A DNA stretch of 64,000 bases from Oxytricha trifallax (Eukaryota; Ciliophora; Spirotrichea; Sporadotrichida; Oxytrichidae), in contig ARYC01000821.1 in NCBI GenBank assembly GCA_000711775.1, forward strand, positions 1 to 64,000. The letters run 5' to 3'. How positions within the stretch are numbered: the stretch's first letter is position 1; the number at the start of each line of letters is the position of its first letter. Position numbers and translations under genes: made by a program. This document shows positions 1 through 11,942 of the stretch, one piece after another. The notes below the pieces were generated by a model. It was not told where the DNA came from and made no database searches. It worked only from the letters and a program-made list of their open reading frames with translations.

Positions 1-174
1 CCGCATGTTTAAATTCAGATTTCTATTATAAAGCTCTAATAACCTTACTAGTTATAGTTACTCTGTATAATACATTCCATAGCAACAATGATGGTTGATT
101 TTGAGGAGTAAGAGATCATATTTATACTTAATTCAAAATATAAATTTTCTAATTTTATGCTTAATATTTTTAAT

Positions 175-345
175 ATTGGTACTAACTTAGAAAAAATTCA
201 GGTTGGTACTGGTACCAATTAGATCTTTGACCATTTTGGAACTTTTCCATTAAAATCTCATTAGTTTAAAACTAGGTTTTAATTAAGTTTTGGTACTATT
301 TTATTGGTACCAATTAAAATTAAACGGAATTAGTACCAGTACTTA
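175..345. promoter_or_regulatory. GGTACC-motif cluster between divergent TBE genes
   Basis: Clustered GGTACC/GGTAC words, several in the context TTGGTACCAATT, at about 204-216, 291-296, 306-311 and 331-342. They lie in the spacer between the 22-kDa gene and the divergent kinase gene. The same cluster is in TBE-B (28026-28195). TBE-C has a different palindromic word in the equivalent place. The position suggests a bidirectional control region or a binding site for an element-encoded protein; that role is inferred. Confidence 0.5.
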
Positions 346-564
346 TTAAATTAAAACAAATTTAGTGCTAATTTAATGGAATTAAATTGATTAAAATGGA
401 GCTCAATCTCTGCAGTTTGTTACAGCTTCTACAAATTTCTCCATGTATCTTTGCAGGGTTGACCTCCTATAAGTTGTCCATATTTAATAATAATATTTTA
501 AACAATAGGATCTAGAACGCTATAAATTATAATTCGAATTTCATTAATAGGAAGAGGAACAAAG

Positions 565-1353
565 ATGGAATCACTCAATGATTAAATGAAAAGAGTTGAG
601 GCTCAAGAAATGATATCAAGATTCAGAAGTAAGGAAGATCTCTATCGATACCTAACTTTAAATGGTAAGATAACTTGATGGCTATAAACATATTATACAG
701 TTGGATTATTCCTTCCAACGATGGAAGGTACCAAAATTTCATTCTTAAAAGCAATACTTTGTGAGGAGAAGAAAGCTTTTAAAAATAAAGAGATTAAACC
801 AATAGAAATCCCCAACTACCCTGAGATTTCAGTCACTAATCTTTATGAGGATGCCATGTAAGATGAGGAAGTGGTACTTTACCTTCCTACCAAAAAACAA
901 CTCTCTAATAAACTACCAGAGAGGAACTTTTCTTTAGTGTTCTTGGTACAATAAAAGAGGAGTATCTCAGAGAAATAATTGAAGAAGCAAATAAGAAAAG
1001 ATATTCTATCTCTCCTGAAGACTAGAAAAAGCAAGGCATTCTAATAAGCTAAGCTTGGCTAGAGCAACTTAAGAAGCATCCTTATCTTTCAAGTAAGCTT
1101 TGACATATAACTTTGTAGAAAAATCTGGCACTGGCATATATCTTATGAAAGAGCATGCAAAGGTTCACAGAGAAAGAAAGTCGAAGAAAATTCATGAGGT
1201 GATCAAGAGGCTTTATAAAGATGTCTAAAAACCAGATTATATGAACATATATGCAGGAGATGGCACTAAGAGAAGAAATTCGGGCCAAGCAAGAAATAAG
1301 AAGAAGAGAAGAAAGAGAAGCCTAATCCTATTAAAGTTCCATTTAATATGTGA
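565..1353 (+). pseudogene. TBE-A 22-kDa protein gene with two short introns (decayed)
   Basis: Homologue of the TBE 22-kDa protein, whose function is unknown. ATG at 565 begins MESLND; the TGA at 1351-1353 follows FNM, as in the other copies. Between 665 and 700 a 36-bp GTAAG...CAG segment containing an in-frame TGA interrupts the frame; removing it joins the frame in phase 1. A second 26-bp segment, 1093-1118 (GTAAGC...TTGTAG), behaves the same way. Both are conserved in position in copies B, C and D, which supports real introns. Recognisable blocks are SKEDLYRY, NYPEISVTN, LPERN and SGTGIYLMK. At least two single-base frame changes, near 930 and near 1280, show that this copy is broken. The C-terminus is rich in Lys and Glu. 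The gene is convergent with the transposase, with 6 bp between stops. Confidence 0.75.
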
Positions 1354-1359
1354 ACTATT

Positions 1360-2425
1360 TCATTCATTTAAGTCTAATACTTATTAATAAACATTCATTC
1401 TTCCTTTACTTGCACATATCGTTGTCTTATCTTTATTCACACTCTTGCAACTATTTTGAATTAAGTCTACTGTATCGATTGGCAAGTCATGCATAAGATG
1501 ATACAGCAGCAGCTTCTTGTAGTGAGTCTTGATTAAACTCCAGTAGAATTCAATTCCATTAAATTATGGGCTATAAGGAACGTTGTATACAGGAGTTATG
1601 TTTAGCTCTTCATAAGCTTTCTTAGACTCCTTAGTCTTATGAACTGAGAGGTTATCAACAAACAGGATGATCTCTTGGTTACTAATACTTCTCTCTGATC
1701 TTATGTAGGAACTCTATATACTACTCTCGCTTAATAGAGCGAGGGTGAATAACATAATTCTCTAAGCCTGAATCTTCACATATACCAGCTAAAATTGCAT
1801 GGGTGACTACCTTCACTTTTTAATAATAGACTTCTTTATTATCATACTACTTCTACCAAGACTTATTAATAAAGGTGTTGAAGATGATTACAGCTTCATC
1901 AGCGTGTATGAACTTGATGTTATTAGTAATAGCTCTCTGCATTTAATCATATATAAAGTTTAAATTATTACTATAAAATAGCACTGTAAAATCAATCACT
2001 CTCTTCACTCTGTTGACTATCTTGAAACTAATATCATTTCTTCTATAAATTTTGGCTATAGTCTAAGGAGAAATACGCATGTCAGGAATTCTACGATGAA
2101 ACATTACAGCTCGCTAGTCTAATGGAAAGTGTGCCCAATACTTTAAAGTCTTAGAGTCACAGAGGTAGTCAATATGGGTCTGAGTGAACTTTTATTTTCT
2201 TACTGGATGTTTTCAAGTACCAGAATTAAAATGCTAAACAGCTAACATGAAATGATACCTAACAGTAGAGGCACTCTTGTGTAAGAGCTTTGCTAAAGCT
2301 GCATAATTCAATACTGGTTTGACTAAGTCTATATTAATACTCGTACCATACCTAAGCTTAAGCAGTAAATCTAAATATTTCTCTTCATAAATAGACCCTA
2401 AATTTCGCTAATTTCTATTTCTCAT
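1360..2425 (-). pseudogene. TBE-A transposase (IS630/Tc1-type DDE), frame-broken
   Basis: About 355 codons, the size expected of the TBE 42-kDa transposase. Read in the ciliate code from ATG (2423-2425, MRNRN) to TGA (1360-1362). DDE motifs are visible: first Asp in KFIHADEAVIIF, second in ILFVDNLSVHKT, and the Glu in PQFNGIEFYW, a spacing typical of IS630/Tc1 transposases, which cut and paste DNA. An N-terminal helix-turn-helix-like region (SASTVRYHF) precedes them. One in-frame TGA near residue 75 and one single-base frame change just before the second Asp motif make the copy inactive as it stands. All three catalytic residues are kept. Confidence 0.8.
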
Positions 2426-2445
2426 TTTACAAATTGGGCTAATTT

Positions 2446-2519
2446 CTCTACTAACCACAATAAGACCCCAACTATACCCTACAAATCAAAGCACTTATAA
2501 ACCTCACTAAGGGGTTTTG
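2446..2519 (-). repeat. TBE-A right terminal inverted repeat
   Basis: AT-rich repeat ending AAGGGGTTTTG. It shares the block TACAAATCAAAGCACTTATA with the right repeat of TBE-B (29890-29957) and, inverted, resembles the left repeat at 25877-25950. Confidence 0.75.
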
Positions 2520-4228
2520 ATTCTCTAAAATTTCCATTGCAAATTTATTTTAAATTATTAAATTAAAATCGATTAATTTTGCAATTTCCATACTCTAGAA
2601 TGTTAGACAATATTAATTCATGATTATTTATAATATCTTTTGAATGAGCAAGAAATTATCTTGTTATACTAATTTAAACTGTAAATATACTTATTTATTC
2701 AAAAAAAACATTATTATCATATTTTTCTAACTTTATTTCTGGACTAAACATTGTCGTTACTATGACATAAGTTAATTATATTCATGGAGTTTAACCATCA
2801 AAATATTTTTAATTCACAAAGCATTATTATAAGCTAATAAATCTATTTAATTGATGCTAATTTTTATAAAATTATATTTTAATGAAATTATAGAAACAAT
2901 TTAGTTGATTTTATCTTTTTATGAGTTGCTAAACTTTTTATTTCCCTTGCTTATTTAATAAATAAAATAAAACAATGCCATTTTATGCTGCTATAACATA
3001 GAGAGGCAATTATGACAACTATGGCAATATTAACCTAAACTATCTAAAATAATAAATATTGCATTGTAAGTTAAATTCATTTTATGTTAAACCACATTTT
3101 CAAAATAATTAATGCTTCAAATTGAAATCATTCATTTGAATTTTTTGTTTTAAAGAGGACATATTTTTGGCTTTTCTCCCTTTTTCAGTTATAGCTTGCA
3201 GAGTTTTTTTCAGAAATATTGAATTTATCCAATAAAAGATGGGTATAAACTTAGATTGCAGGCATCATCATCATTTCTAAGATAAAAATAAATGCAAACA
3301 CATAATGCACTATCGTTATTGATGGTCATATAATAACTATTTAATATTATTAAATATTGTCAAATAATTATTTTGTAATAATTATATGAGGATTTGTAAA
3401 AGTTTTACTGAAAAGTAAAGGCTCATACTTAGATTTACTGTTAGATATATTGCAACTTATTACCAGTGATCTGTATATCATTATGGCTATTATATATAAT
3501 GCAATTACTTTTAATTCATATTTTCTCAATAGATAATTGATGCTATCAATTTTGGTTAGCATAAGTAGCACAACGACTATGAAATATCTGCTAATATTAA
3601 ATTTCAATTTTTTAAAGAATAATTGAATTTTGTACTTTTCATTATTAATATTCGATTTGCTAACATTTAATTTTTAAAAAATATTATATTTTTTTAATAA
3701 ATTAAATAAATAAATTAAATCTTTTAGAATATCAATAATTTTATGAATAAATTTAAAAATATTAGAATATTTTTATCTTTTTTAGTTTTGATATTTAATT
3801 TGATTTATATTTCTAACTGCCAGTTTAATTAGAATATATCTAAAATTATACTATTTGTTAAAGCAAATAATTTAGATTTTTTATACCTAATATGAATATA
3901 TAATTTCTAATTTTTATCCATTTTATATAACATTTTGTTCTATAATTTCTCAAATTTTATAATTAACTATTAAATGTATATTTGAAGAATTGGGGAAATT
4001 TGATTACATTTTTGCTTGTGTCATTTAATTATATTAATTGTTAAAATAGGTTTAAGGAATGTGATGAAAAATAATGCAGAACAAATTATTTATTTAATAA
4101 TACAACTATCTAAAGAATTTTAATATAGGAGATAAAACAAAGTCCATGTGTATTATATAAAAGTTTTCTTGTTTTTATTAGACTAATAGGTTTATTCTTT
4201 AGAAAACTGCTACACCTTTGTCATACGC
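2520..4228. other. AT-rich spacer, no gene seen
   Basis: Very AT-rich sequence with long A/T runs. An open frame at 3368-3607 (minus) is hydrophobic and of background composition. I see no repeat, RNA gene or convincing coding signal; probably internally eliminated germline sequence. Confidence 0.5.
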
Positions 4229-4520
4229 TCATTCTCTAAGAGGCAAGTCAGAGATAGATGATTGTCTTTTATCTAAAAGTTTCAAAACTTTTATGAGTAT
4301 TTTATTTTGGGGCTCAGGTTTGCTAGTTCTGTTTGAATGAGTACTCGAGAATTACTGGAGATCTGATTGTGAGCATTTTCTAGTGTATTTGAACTTGTAA
4401 AACTTCAACACTTTGTTCTTTTTAATAAGATGTTGACATATTGTTGGAGCTGTACTGAGCCATAATAATTCGTCTTTCGCATTGGATGAGAGACTTTTAG
4501 GTCAATTTGACTTTATATTA
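4229..4520 (-). CDS. Candidate host gene segment(s), unknown protein
   Basis: Patch of higher GC than its flanks with coding character on the minus strand in the ciliate code. One frame has an ATG at 4463 (MAQYSSNNMSTS) and runs to a TGA at 4314-4316. A second frame, with SSTHSNRTSKPEP and KVLKLLDKRQSS, ends at TGA 4229-4231. Ser/Gln/Asn-rich protein of this kind is common in ciliates. The change of frame means either separate germline segments with an excised piece between them, or decay. No family recognised. Confidence 0.35.
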
Positions 4521-5037
4521 ATTAATTCTGTTGTCATTATGATTAAAATTATAAATTGAGAAAATCCCTTAAAATCTTTTTAGTTAAAAATTAAAAAAAA
4601 GTTTATTTCATTAACAATATGAATGTATTTATTTTATATCATATCCACTTCGTATTTATCATAATTAGAGACTATTTAAAATATTAATTTACTAAAAGTG
4701 TTTATTATTAAGAATTCATAAATCCCACATAAATTCTTTCAAGAAACAATCAAGCGCCCATTATAATGTATTTTTTATTGTTCATTTAAAAAATGGATAT
4801 TTTTTTAATTACTTATAGTTTCAATGAGAATTAAAAAGATCAGATAGGATTTCTAATTCATATAATAATTTTAAAAATCTGTGTCATTATAAAGATATAA
4901 TGTATAAAATAATAGTTTACTATCAATTAATTATATCTAAAGAGATAAGGTTAATATATGAGTTTAATTAGAGTTTTAGTTGAAATTTTTTAATAAATTT
5001 TGCTAGCAACTTATTTTTTATTAGTTGCGACAGATGA

Positions 5038-5355
5038 AAAAGTATAATATAATTTATAGATTTAGAGAAAGATAACGGCAAAGCATTGCTAGATAAATTA
5101 ATTGAGTATAAATAAATTTTCAATCATCATGCTCGTTTCAGTTTCTCAGTTTACTCACTAATCAGCCTTAATAATTTTTAAGTTATAGAAAGGCTCTTAC
5201 CACGATTTCCTTGTTATAGTCGCATCTCTTACCAAGGTTGTGAAAATGGCAATGATTTTTCAATAATTTGGCCTGGTACAATGACTAAGGTCATACATTT
5301 GTATGTTTTAGTATTGCAAATATCGTAAAGTGAAAACTTGAAATTTGCTGATTGA
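5038..5355 (+). CDS. Candidate host gene segment, unknown protein
   Basis: 105 codons open in the ciliate code after a TGA at 5035-5037 and ending at TGA 5353-5355. The second half (LPRFPCYSRISYQG, SIIWPGTMTKVIHLYV) is less AT-rich than its surroundings. No clear start codon and no family recognised. Length alone is weak evidence because TGA is the only stop and chance frames of this size occur. Confidence 0.3.
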
Positions 5356-5665
5356 ACGTGAAAATCATTCGAAAAAAGAAAAAATCTCAGAAATTTTTAT
5401 TTAGACGAATTTCTAAGCCAAGATAAAGTAACAGCAAGCTTTCCCATGCTATATCTAAAATTTATTATGGAATTTATAAAAATTAAAAGTACATAAGTAT
5501 TAATTCACACATTTTTAAGGCTCTTTTGTGAAAATGTGGTATCGACTCTCATCTAAAACATATAATTAAGCCATTAAAATCTTATTTAAGAGACTTTTAA
5601 ATATAAGAGCTGAATAAAATCTACGACTTGCTTAGTGTACCCCGCTAGTTGCTTTCTATAACTGA
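5342..5665 (+). CDS. Candidate host gene segment, Lys/Gln-rich
   Basis: 107 codons open in the ciliate code, overlapping the end of the preceding frame and ending at TGA 5663-5665. Contains ERENHSKKEKISEIF and MWYRLSSKTYNQAIKILF, which look like helical protein. It may continue the 5038 frame after removal of a short eliminated segment. Chance is not excluded. Confidence 0.25.
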
Positions 5666-6274
5666 TAGGTAATTATATGAAAAATTAATAAAGTTTTCTC
5701 TGATGCCTATAAAGAATTTTTTAATCATAAAGTAAGTGCCTTATCATTTTATAATTAATCTATATAAATTCTAATGATACAATTAACGAAGCAATATATT
5801 TTTGAACCAGAAAAATTCATGAATTTTGTTTATAATTATTATACTTGGATTGGAAGTTTGGCCTCCAAATACAACTACTGTAGGAGTATATTGTCAAAAC
5901 TGCTGTTTATGCAGGTAGTATATGGATTTAAATAATTTTCAGTTAAAATATTAGTCTAACTGAGTCCAAGCTTAATATTCTTGAATATAAGCGATTTAAT
6001 TTTAGTTAAATGGAAGGTATTTCATATTTCCAGAGAAAAATAATATAGTTTTGCTTTTGATTTTATAAAGATTAAATCATAGGTACAAATCCAATAGTTT
6101 AGTCATATCATTCGAAGTATTAATAACTAAGGATCTTTAGGGATAACAACCTTGAAATGTAAAATTAATTTATTGAACAGCATAACCTGCATTTTATATA
6201 ATAGGTTTAATGAGAAAAAGAGTTTTCCAATTTTTATTGGAATGAACTAAAAGTTATGCTTATATTAAAAAGGA

Positions 6275-6700
6275 CTACCACATTTATATTATTTTACCAT
6301 TAATTGACAGCATTATAACTGATTAGGATAATCTTATCTCTTTATGAGTTTCTTTTTCCTTGGATTCAATGAAATACATTAATCTGATGATTGAAGTGCC
6401 CGAATATAGAAGAGTGGTAGTGGGACGAAATAAGGTCCAACTGTCCTCATTCATTGAGAAGTTGATATCAAATCTTTTGAGTTGCACGGAAGAAAACAGC
6501 TTTACTGATGATAGGATTATATCTGCTCCTATGTCTTTTAGTGAGTAGTGATAAGACTGCATAAAGGAGAGTCTCTTGAGACCAGTAAGGAATAAAAATT
6601 ATCTAGAATTAAGCATTAATAAATTTATTAAGCGGTCCCTAAAATTCGGCTTTTCACGAACTTATAACAGATAGCTAATAATTATTTAAATAATTCAAAT
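6275..6700 (-). CDS. Candidate host gene segment; strand uncertain
   Basis: A higher-GC patch at 6340-6590 is open on both strands. On the minus strand the frame is longer (about 140 codons in the ciliate code) and includes KDIGADIILSSVKLF and NEDSWTLFRPTTTLLY. On the plus strand 6348-6551 reads KYINLMIEVPEYRRVVVG. Either could be a macronuclear-destined segment; the two translations cannot both be genes. No family recognised. Confidence 0.3.
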
Positions 6701-6734
6701 AATTATTAAATATAAAGCTACCATGAAATTAATA

Positions 6735-7108
6735 TTATAGGAATATATTTGATTTGGAAAAATAAATAATAATATAATAAATTAAATTCGTGGCAGTAAA
6801 TTTCTCTAAAACATCACAATATGGTACTTATTAGATAATGAATTCAAAATTAGCTTGACTTTACTTTTAGTGATATACATCAATCGTATTGTAGAAGCGA
6901 GATAAATTTACTTGAATTTTGGCTGATTAATTTATCTGACTCAGAGGATGCGATAAAGGAATACCACCAATAGTTAAATCCAGATGATTATGAATTTTAA
7001 TCGAACAAGTACTATATTGTATAGGTTTGGAGAAATTTAACTGCCAAGTTTTATTGATTTAATTTAATTCAATTATAATTTAATTACCCAAACCAATTAT
7101 ACAAAAAA
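6735..7108. mobile_element. Palindromic MITE, copy 1 (decayed)
   Basis: Left arm: TTATAGGAATATATTTG, then a GTGGCAG block, a (T)GGTACTT block, TTAGCTTGACTTTACTTTT and AGCGAG. The right arm repeats these blocks inverted, ending near ACCAATTATAC. The same block order is in copies at 18468, 20770, 47276 and 54453. The left end is preceded by TA. No coding capacity. Arm divergence marks it as one of the older copies. Confidence 0.7.
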
Positions 7109-8534
7109 AAAAAACAACTGTTTTAAATTCAAATTTATTTTATAAACCTACCCCTTAAAATATAAGTATTTCTATTGCTGGTAAACATTTTTACTTTTTT
7201 CTGAACTTTTTTATTGCATTTTTAATACTCTTATCAAGTGTGCAGTTTCAAGCAATAAATTCATCAAAAAATTATCATTCTTTCTTTGGTAGTTTATCAC
7301 CTCTTATTTTATGAGGGATTTTATCTAGTTAATATTATCTTTTACTCAAAATATATTAATATAAACCTATGATATTTCTCTGGCTTTAAGATATTCTGTT
7401 AATGAGGCTTAATTCTTAAAAAAATAAATATGGTATAGATAGAGATAATAAGAACAATAATAATTGTTGAAATAGTAAAAGTGAACCTAAGTATGAATTG
7501 TAAAGAATAAAATTATATGCAAAGAAAGTGTGAAATTTGCATAATATTTTGATTGATAACAAGTAAAGAGTTATATAAAATATGTAGCGTAATTTTGAGG
7601 TTCTTATAAAAGTTAGCTGTGCCAATTAAAATTTAGAATAACAGAATGAATTATTTCTCTTTATTTTAAGATTTCATGGTATATAGTAAAAATAATTATA
7701 ATTTACTTTATGTCCATTTTATCATTATTTTTATTTGAGAGAAATATATTTTAGTAATGCAATTAGTATGAATATAATAATAAGTTGCGAGATATTTATA
7801 CATATGGTAGATGCCTGTATTATAAATTTAAATTAAGATCTCTTTTTATATTACGACTTTGCTCATAATCCTTGTTTCATAGAAGTACTTAATAAAATTA
7901 TTACGTCAAAATTTTGATTGAAAATAACATTTTATATTTAGAGTAGAATAAAACTTTCACACCCTAAAAATTCAATAAGATCTAGCATTATTTTATAAAA
8001 TTTAAGAGAGACTCTATTTAATGAGAAAATACATAAAAAAAACAAAGCTTGAATTAGCTTTTAATTAAGAATTCCCCTAACTTCCTTTGATGCATTTGCT
8101 CAGTTTACATTTTACTTCGGTTGTTAATCTATTCAGTATAAATTAATGGCGACAAGAAGCTTAAATGTAAACTCATGCTAATAATATTGAATAAGTTTCT
8201 GTATACTCAGGTTTTATTTGTGTAAAATTCATCACTTCAACTTCAACATAAATAAGGAATAATAAAATACAATAACCTAACAATGTTTAATGAATTTAAT
8301 CGCTTTACTTAAAGACTGGATTCTTGCAAATACAATTACCATACTTAGACTTTTGAATTTTTTCCAAAGATTTCCAATTGACTGGCATATATTATCAACA
8401 ATACTTACTACATTCTGTTCACATTAACTTTCAAAGTTTAGTGATTAGATCAAACTCTTAAAGGCAGCTACTTACTAAAGTTATGCTTTATATCACAGAA
8501 TATTGTTGTCGCTCGAAAATAATTGAAAAGTAAA
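7109..8534. other. AT-rich spacer, no gene seen
   Basis: AT-rich with homopolymer runs. The open frame at 7416-7625 (minus) has background composition. A slightly GC-richer patch near 8070-8180 gave no convincing frame. Confidence 0.4.
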
Positions 8535-8864
8535 ATGAATCTACTTGAAAATATTTACAGTATCTTATTACTGAGAGCTGGGACACCAAAGAGATTAAGA
8601 CAAATTTTAGAAGATCAACGATATTCCAGTTAGAATTCCTAAAATGCAAACAACATTTCATACAATATTGATTTACGTCAAGTTGAGAATGTTAGTTTTA
8701 AGAAATAATTAATAAGGTCCAGTATATTGCACTCAACCAAAAACTATTGTATTGATATCTAAATTATTCTCATTACTAATACTAAAGATTTTCTCGATTT
8801 AATTTTATTGTTAGACTTTAAAGAAGCTCGGAGTTTTCATTCTTCAAGCCAGAGGATGAGTTGA
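8535..8864 (+). CDS. Host gene segment, unknown protein (likely N-terminal)
   Basis: ATG at 8535 opens 109 codons in the ciliate code to TGA 8862-8864. It begins MNLLENIYSILLLRAGTPKR and continues with LRQILEDQR, then a Ser/Asn/Gln-rich middle and IDIQIILITNT. GC is above background and the translation has protein-like periodicity. The product is not recognised. A further coding-like stretch follows at 8929-9060 in another frame, consistent with a segment boundary between them. Confidence 0.45.
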
Positions 8865-8928
8865 AAATATATTAATGAAAAAGCAAAAGATGTAAATTTA
8901 AATGGCTCTTAGTGTTTATTATGAGGGT

Positions 8929-9060
8929 AATCTAACAATATCAAAAATGGTAATATTGACTAAGAGGATGATAGAATTTGTCATTTGGAGACAGATGCCA
9001 AGAATTTTTATTAATTTAAAAGATAAATTGTCTTACTTCAGAATTAATTATTTTTGTTTA
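8929..9060 (+). CDS. Candidate continuation of the 8535 host segment
   Basis: Coding-like stretch in the ciliate code with NGNIDQEDDRICHLETDAKN, acidic and polar, after a TGA at about 8926. It merges into AT-rich DNA before the LINE tail at 9228. Family unknown. Confidence 0.3.
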
Positions 9061-9227
9061 TAATTCATAATCGAGTCGATATATTATTTTTATTAGAAAT
9101 AATATTGCTTGAAAATTAATTAATTAAAACCCCTAATTTATTATCTATTTTCACTTTTACCTTCAAATGTTTATATTTTCATATTTTAGGGAGATAATTT
9201 ATTACTTAAGTTGTCTTGTAAACCATT

Positions 9228-9473
9228 AGCATCTGGAAAGCCGAAACGGAGCCGCACAAAGAAGAAGAACAAATGAATGACTCGGCCCAAAAGCACAATC
9301 CAGCAACTGATTCAGGTTGGGTGTTAATCACCTGAATATTTAAAAGTCAACTATTAGTTATAAAGTTTCCACTCAAACTTAACTTTAATGTTAGAAGGAC
9401 TTGATCCTTAACACTTATTCTATTCTCATAGGGCCTTGAGCCCTAGATGTGAGTTAATTATTATTATTATTAA
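9228..9473 (+). mobile_element. 5'-truncated LINE-like 3' end (tail type I)
   Basis: The last ~36 codons of an ORF (KAETEPHKEEEQMNDSAQKH), a TGA and a short 3' region end in AGGGCC...AGCCCTAGATGTGAGTTAA followed by (ATT)n. The same tail is at 13420-13464. Abrupt 5' truncation and a simple-repeat 3' end are typical of target-primed non-LTR retrotransposition. Confidence 0.6.
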
Positions 9474-10437
9474 TTAAGTTCAAATAATGCCATATAACAA
9501 ATAAATAATAATTTTGTTAAGATTATTGAAAGCTTGACCTGATCCAACAAGAAACATTAATCTGCTGAAATTAATTGTTAAAATAGTGAAAATAAATAGT
9601 TGACAGGACAAAGATAACGCGTTTATGATTGGATAATAAAAAGAAACCTTAAGAAACAATATAGCCAGCATATTCAGTGATAGTGACTAGGAAGACTATG
9701 ACTACTATCTCAATGATCAAGTAAATGCTGATGAATGAGATTCAATGAAATGTTGAGATCTTAGACATGGGAAGCACTTTGATGGAAAGAACATTAATTG
9801 CCAGAAGAGATAAGATACTTGAGCAATTTTAATAGTTCTCTCTTTAAACTCTACAAAAATGGTTAAAGATGGAGGTTAATAAATGCAAATGGAGAAAAGA
9901 GCAGAAACGAATAAACAATAACTAGAAAAAAGAAGCCAATAGTTAATTCTCTTATGAAATTTTTGCAGTTTGATATGACAAATCAATAATCAAGAAATTT
10001 AATTTTTTTAAAGAGAATATGTGTCAATTAATACGTTAAATATTAAAATAAACTTATTATAATCATTATAAACAATATGGTCAATTAAAACTGTTTTATC
10101 TTTTGGTTTCCATTATTTTTATATCAACTTGCTTGGTAGGTAATCATGATAATGAAAATACTAATTTATAACGAATTTTTATTGATAATTAAAGCTTATT
10201 ATTTGATCCATGGATTAATTGTATTTTGACTAAACTTTGTATAGTAATACATTAAATTAATTGAACTCCCATAATCTATGAACCTTGTATATTAATCTTT
10301 ATTAACCTAATTGGAATTATTTAAATATCATATTTATTTATAATTCTTTCATAAAATCAAGATTATTATTGTGTTCTATTAAGAAAATGGCAACATTCCA
10401 CTAACCACATTCTTCAAGCCTCTTAAACAATCAATGA
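9474..10437. other. AT-rich spacer, no confident gene
   Basis: AT-rich. The open frame at 9480-9671 (minus) has no support beyond length. A purine-rich stretch at 9700-9960 might be coding but has no clean frame. Confidence 0.4.
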
Positions 10438-10785
10438 TGCTCACATTTGAATAAAGCAAGTAGCTAAGTTTACGCTTTCAACCTACAATCCAACTAAACT
10501 AAAAGCATCAACTAAGTGTCAAATGATGTTCATCTAAGTAAGTTTACAACTCAAGAATATACGGTTTCTTAAGCAATCCAGGCTTTAACCAATTTAAAGA
10601 AGGGTAAGCTTTTTCTTAGGCGGCCAGAGTCTCAGTTGGTGCAGCTACAACCAATCTCTGTCGTTCTAGCTTAGCAGTTGGACACAGAACAAATTCACAA
10701 GTTGATTCAACATAATCAACTCAGAGGAAAGTCTCCACCAGCCAAACAAACATCAACCAAAATTTTCTCAATTAATTAGTCATGA
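10438..10785 (+). CDS. Host gene segment, unknown protein
   Basis: 115 codons in the ciliate code between TGA 10435-10437 and TGA 10783-10785, in one of the GC-richest unique patches of the window. The frame contains TTQEYTVSQAIQALTNLKKG, PESQLVQLQPISVVLAQQLD and a Ser/Lys/Thr-rich C-terminus. It reads as authentic protein, perhaps helical, but matches no family I recognise. No start codon, so this is probably an internal or C-terminal segment. The next segment, 10893-11150, is on the opposite strand. Confidence 0.5.
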
Positions 10786-10892
10786 GAATATTATTTAAAT
10801 ATAAATAGTAATACTAAATATATATGATTATTTTATGTTAACTATTGGAAGTTATTTATTTAAATAATGTATCATATTTATATGCAAATTTC

Positions 10893-11150
10893 TCATTTGC
10901 ATATAATTTAGCCTTTACTTTGATGTATTTAACACATCACTTCATTTAGTGAATTACGAAGCTTAAATTACTTCTGAATCATATTTGCCTCCAGTACTGC
11001 TAAATACCTCCTCAATTGACCACTCTGCATTATGTCGGAGGTGCTGGCATTTCCAAGAGTATTCTTAAAATTGTCTGTAGCAGCTGATGAGCCCATTGCT
11101 GTCGCAGAATGATGATTTATCGAGAACTTGGGGGAAGCTAGTACAATATT
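10893..11150 (-). CDS. Host gene segment, unknown protein, opposite strand
   Basis: 86 codons in the ciliate code, minus strand, from just after a TGA at 11151-11153 to TGA 10893-10895. Contains SATAMGSSAATDNFKNTLGN and SGQLRRYLAVLEANMIQ. GC is clearly above the flanks. The inverted arrangement relative to 10438-10785 fits either two genes or one scrambled gene. Confidence 0.5.
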
Positions 11151-11942
11151 TCAAGATCGATAGATTGCATACTAGTTTGTGATTTACAGATATTTTAATG
11201 ACTTCGAGATAAGTTAACATATAATTGCCCTATTTAAGAAAATATGCTTTGTTTCATAAATGTGCAATTTATCTAGATAAAATATAAAAATAAATATTTA
11301 TAATCTATTAAATAAAATAGTTGATCATTTTTACTTTTGATGATCTAAAGTTGCAGTTACACGGGCTATGAGAATAAACTACAAAGTATTAATATTACTA
11401 GAAGTTTTTGAGATTGGCCATTTCACCTGTTTTTCTTACGTTATTGAGATCTACTATAATATTTAATTCAAAGTTTGATGAATTACTTAAAAGTTATTGC
11501 AATTTCACCATGGTATTATACTTGGGATGTTATTTACCTTTTCGATTATATGAAAACATTTAAGAATATTTGTTAGTTGTTTTATATTGATGGAGAAATA
11601 CTATATCAACAACTGAGGATGTGAAATATAAATCTTGACTCATCCTTGCACCCTTAAATTCAAAGTTTTATCTGGAAAAATAGTTAATCGTTGCTAGACT
11701 AATATCTCTCAAAGTTACAGTACAATATAAATATTGACAAAAAGGAATTTCTAAAATAATATACATAATACTCAGAGTTGTTATTTGTTGTCACTCTAAA
11801 TTGATTGGAGTTTGCTATTTATTTTTAACCATTAAATCAAATAATTGATAGTCTATCTTACTCATTCCAATTCATATTTCCTAATTAAATTAAAAAGGAA
11901 TTAAAAGGAACATACCCTAAATTCCCACCCAAATCGTCACAA
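11151..11942. other. AT-rich spacer, no gene seen
   Basis: AT-rich sequence without a convincing frame or repeat; GC rises only near 11900, where the LINE fragment begins. Confidence 0.5.

Larger units (their letters stand above)
1..2519. mobile_element. TBE-A: partial telomere-bearing element (IS630/Tc1-type DNA transposon)
   Basis: Right-hand part of a TBE. It holds the 22-kDa gene (plus), the convergent transposase gene (minus) and the right terminal repeat ending in GGGGTTTTG at 2511-2519, the complement of the telomere-like C4A4 motif. The kinase gene lies off the left edge; the first 180 bases match the spacer upstream of the kinase in TBE-B. Gene order and sequence match TBE-B at 25877-29957 in inverted orientation. 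Both genes carry frame breaks, so this copy is decayed, though less so than TBE-C. The terminal repeat is shorter than that of TBE-B, lacking one C4A4 unit. Confidence 0.85.

Noticed and set aside
665-700. TGA in the 22-kDa gene as a recoded Trp or a disabling stop
   Set aside because: It lies within a GT...AG segment whose removal restores a frame conserved in the other copies, so an intron is the simpler reading.
3368-3607. Hydrophobic minus-strand frame of 79 codons
   Set aside because: Base composition equals the AT-rich background and no motif is visible; chance frames of this kind are expected in 64 kb.
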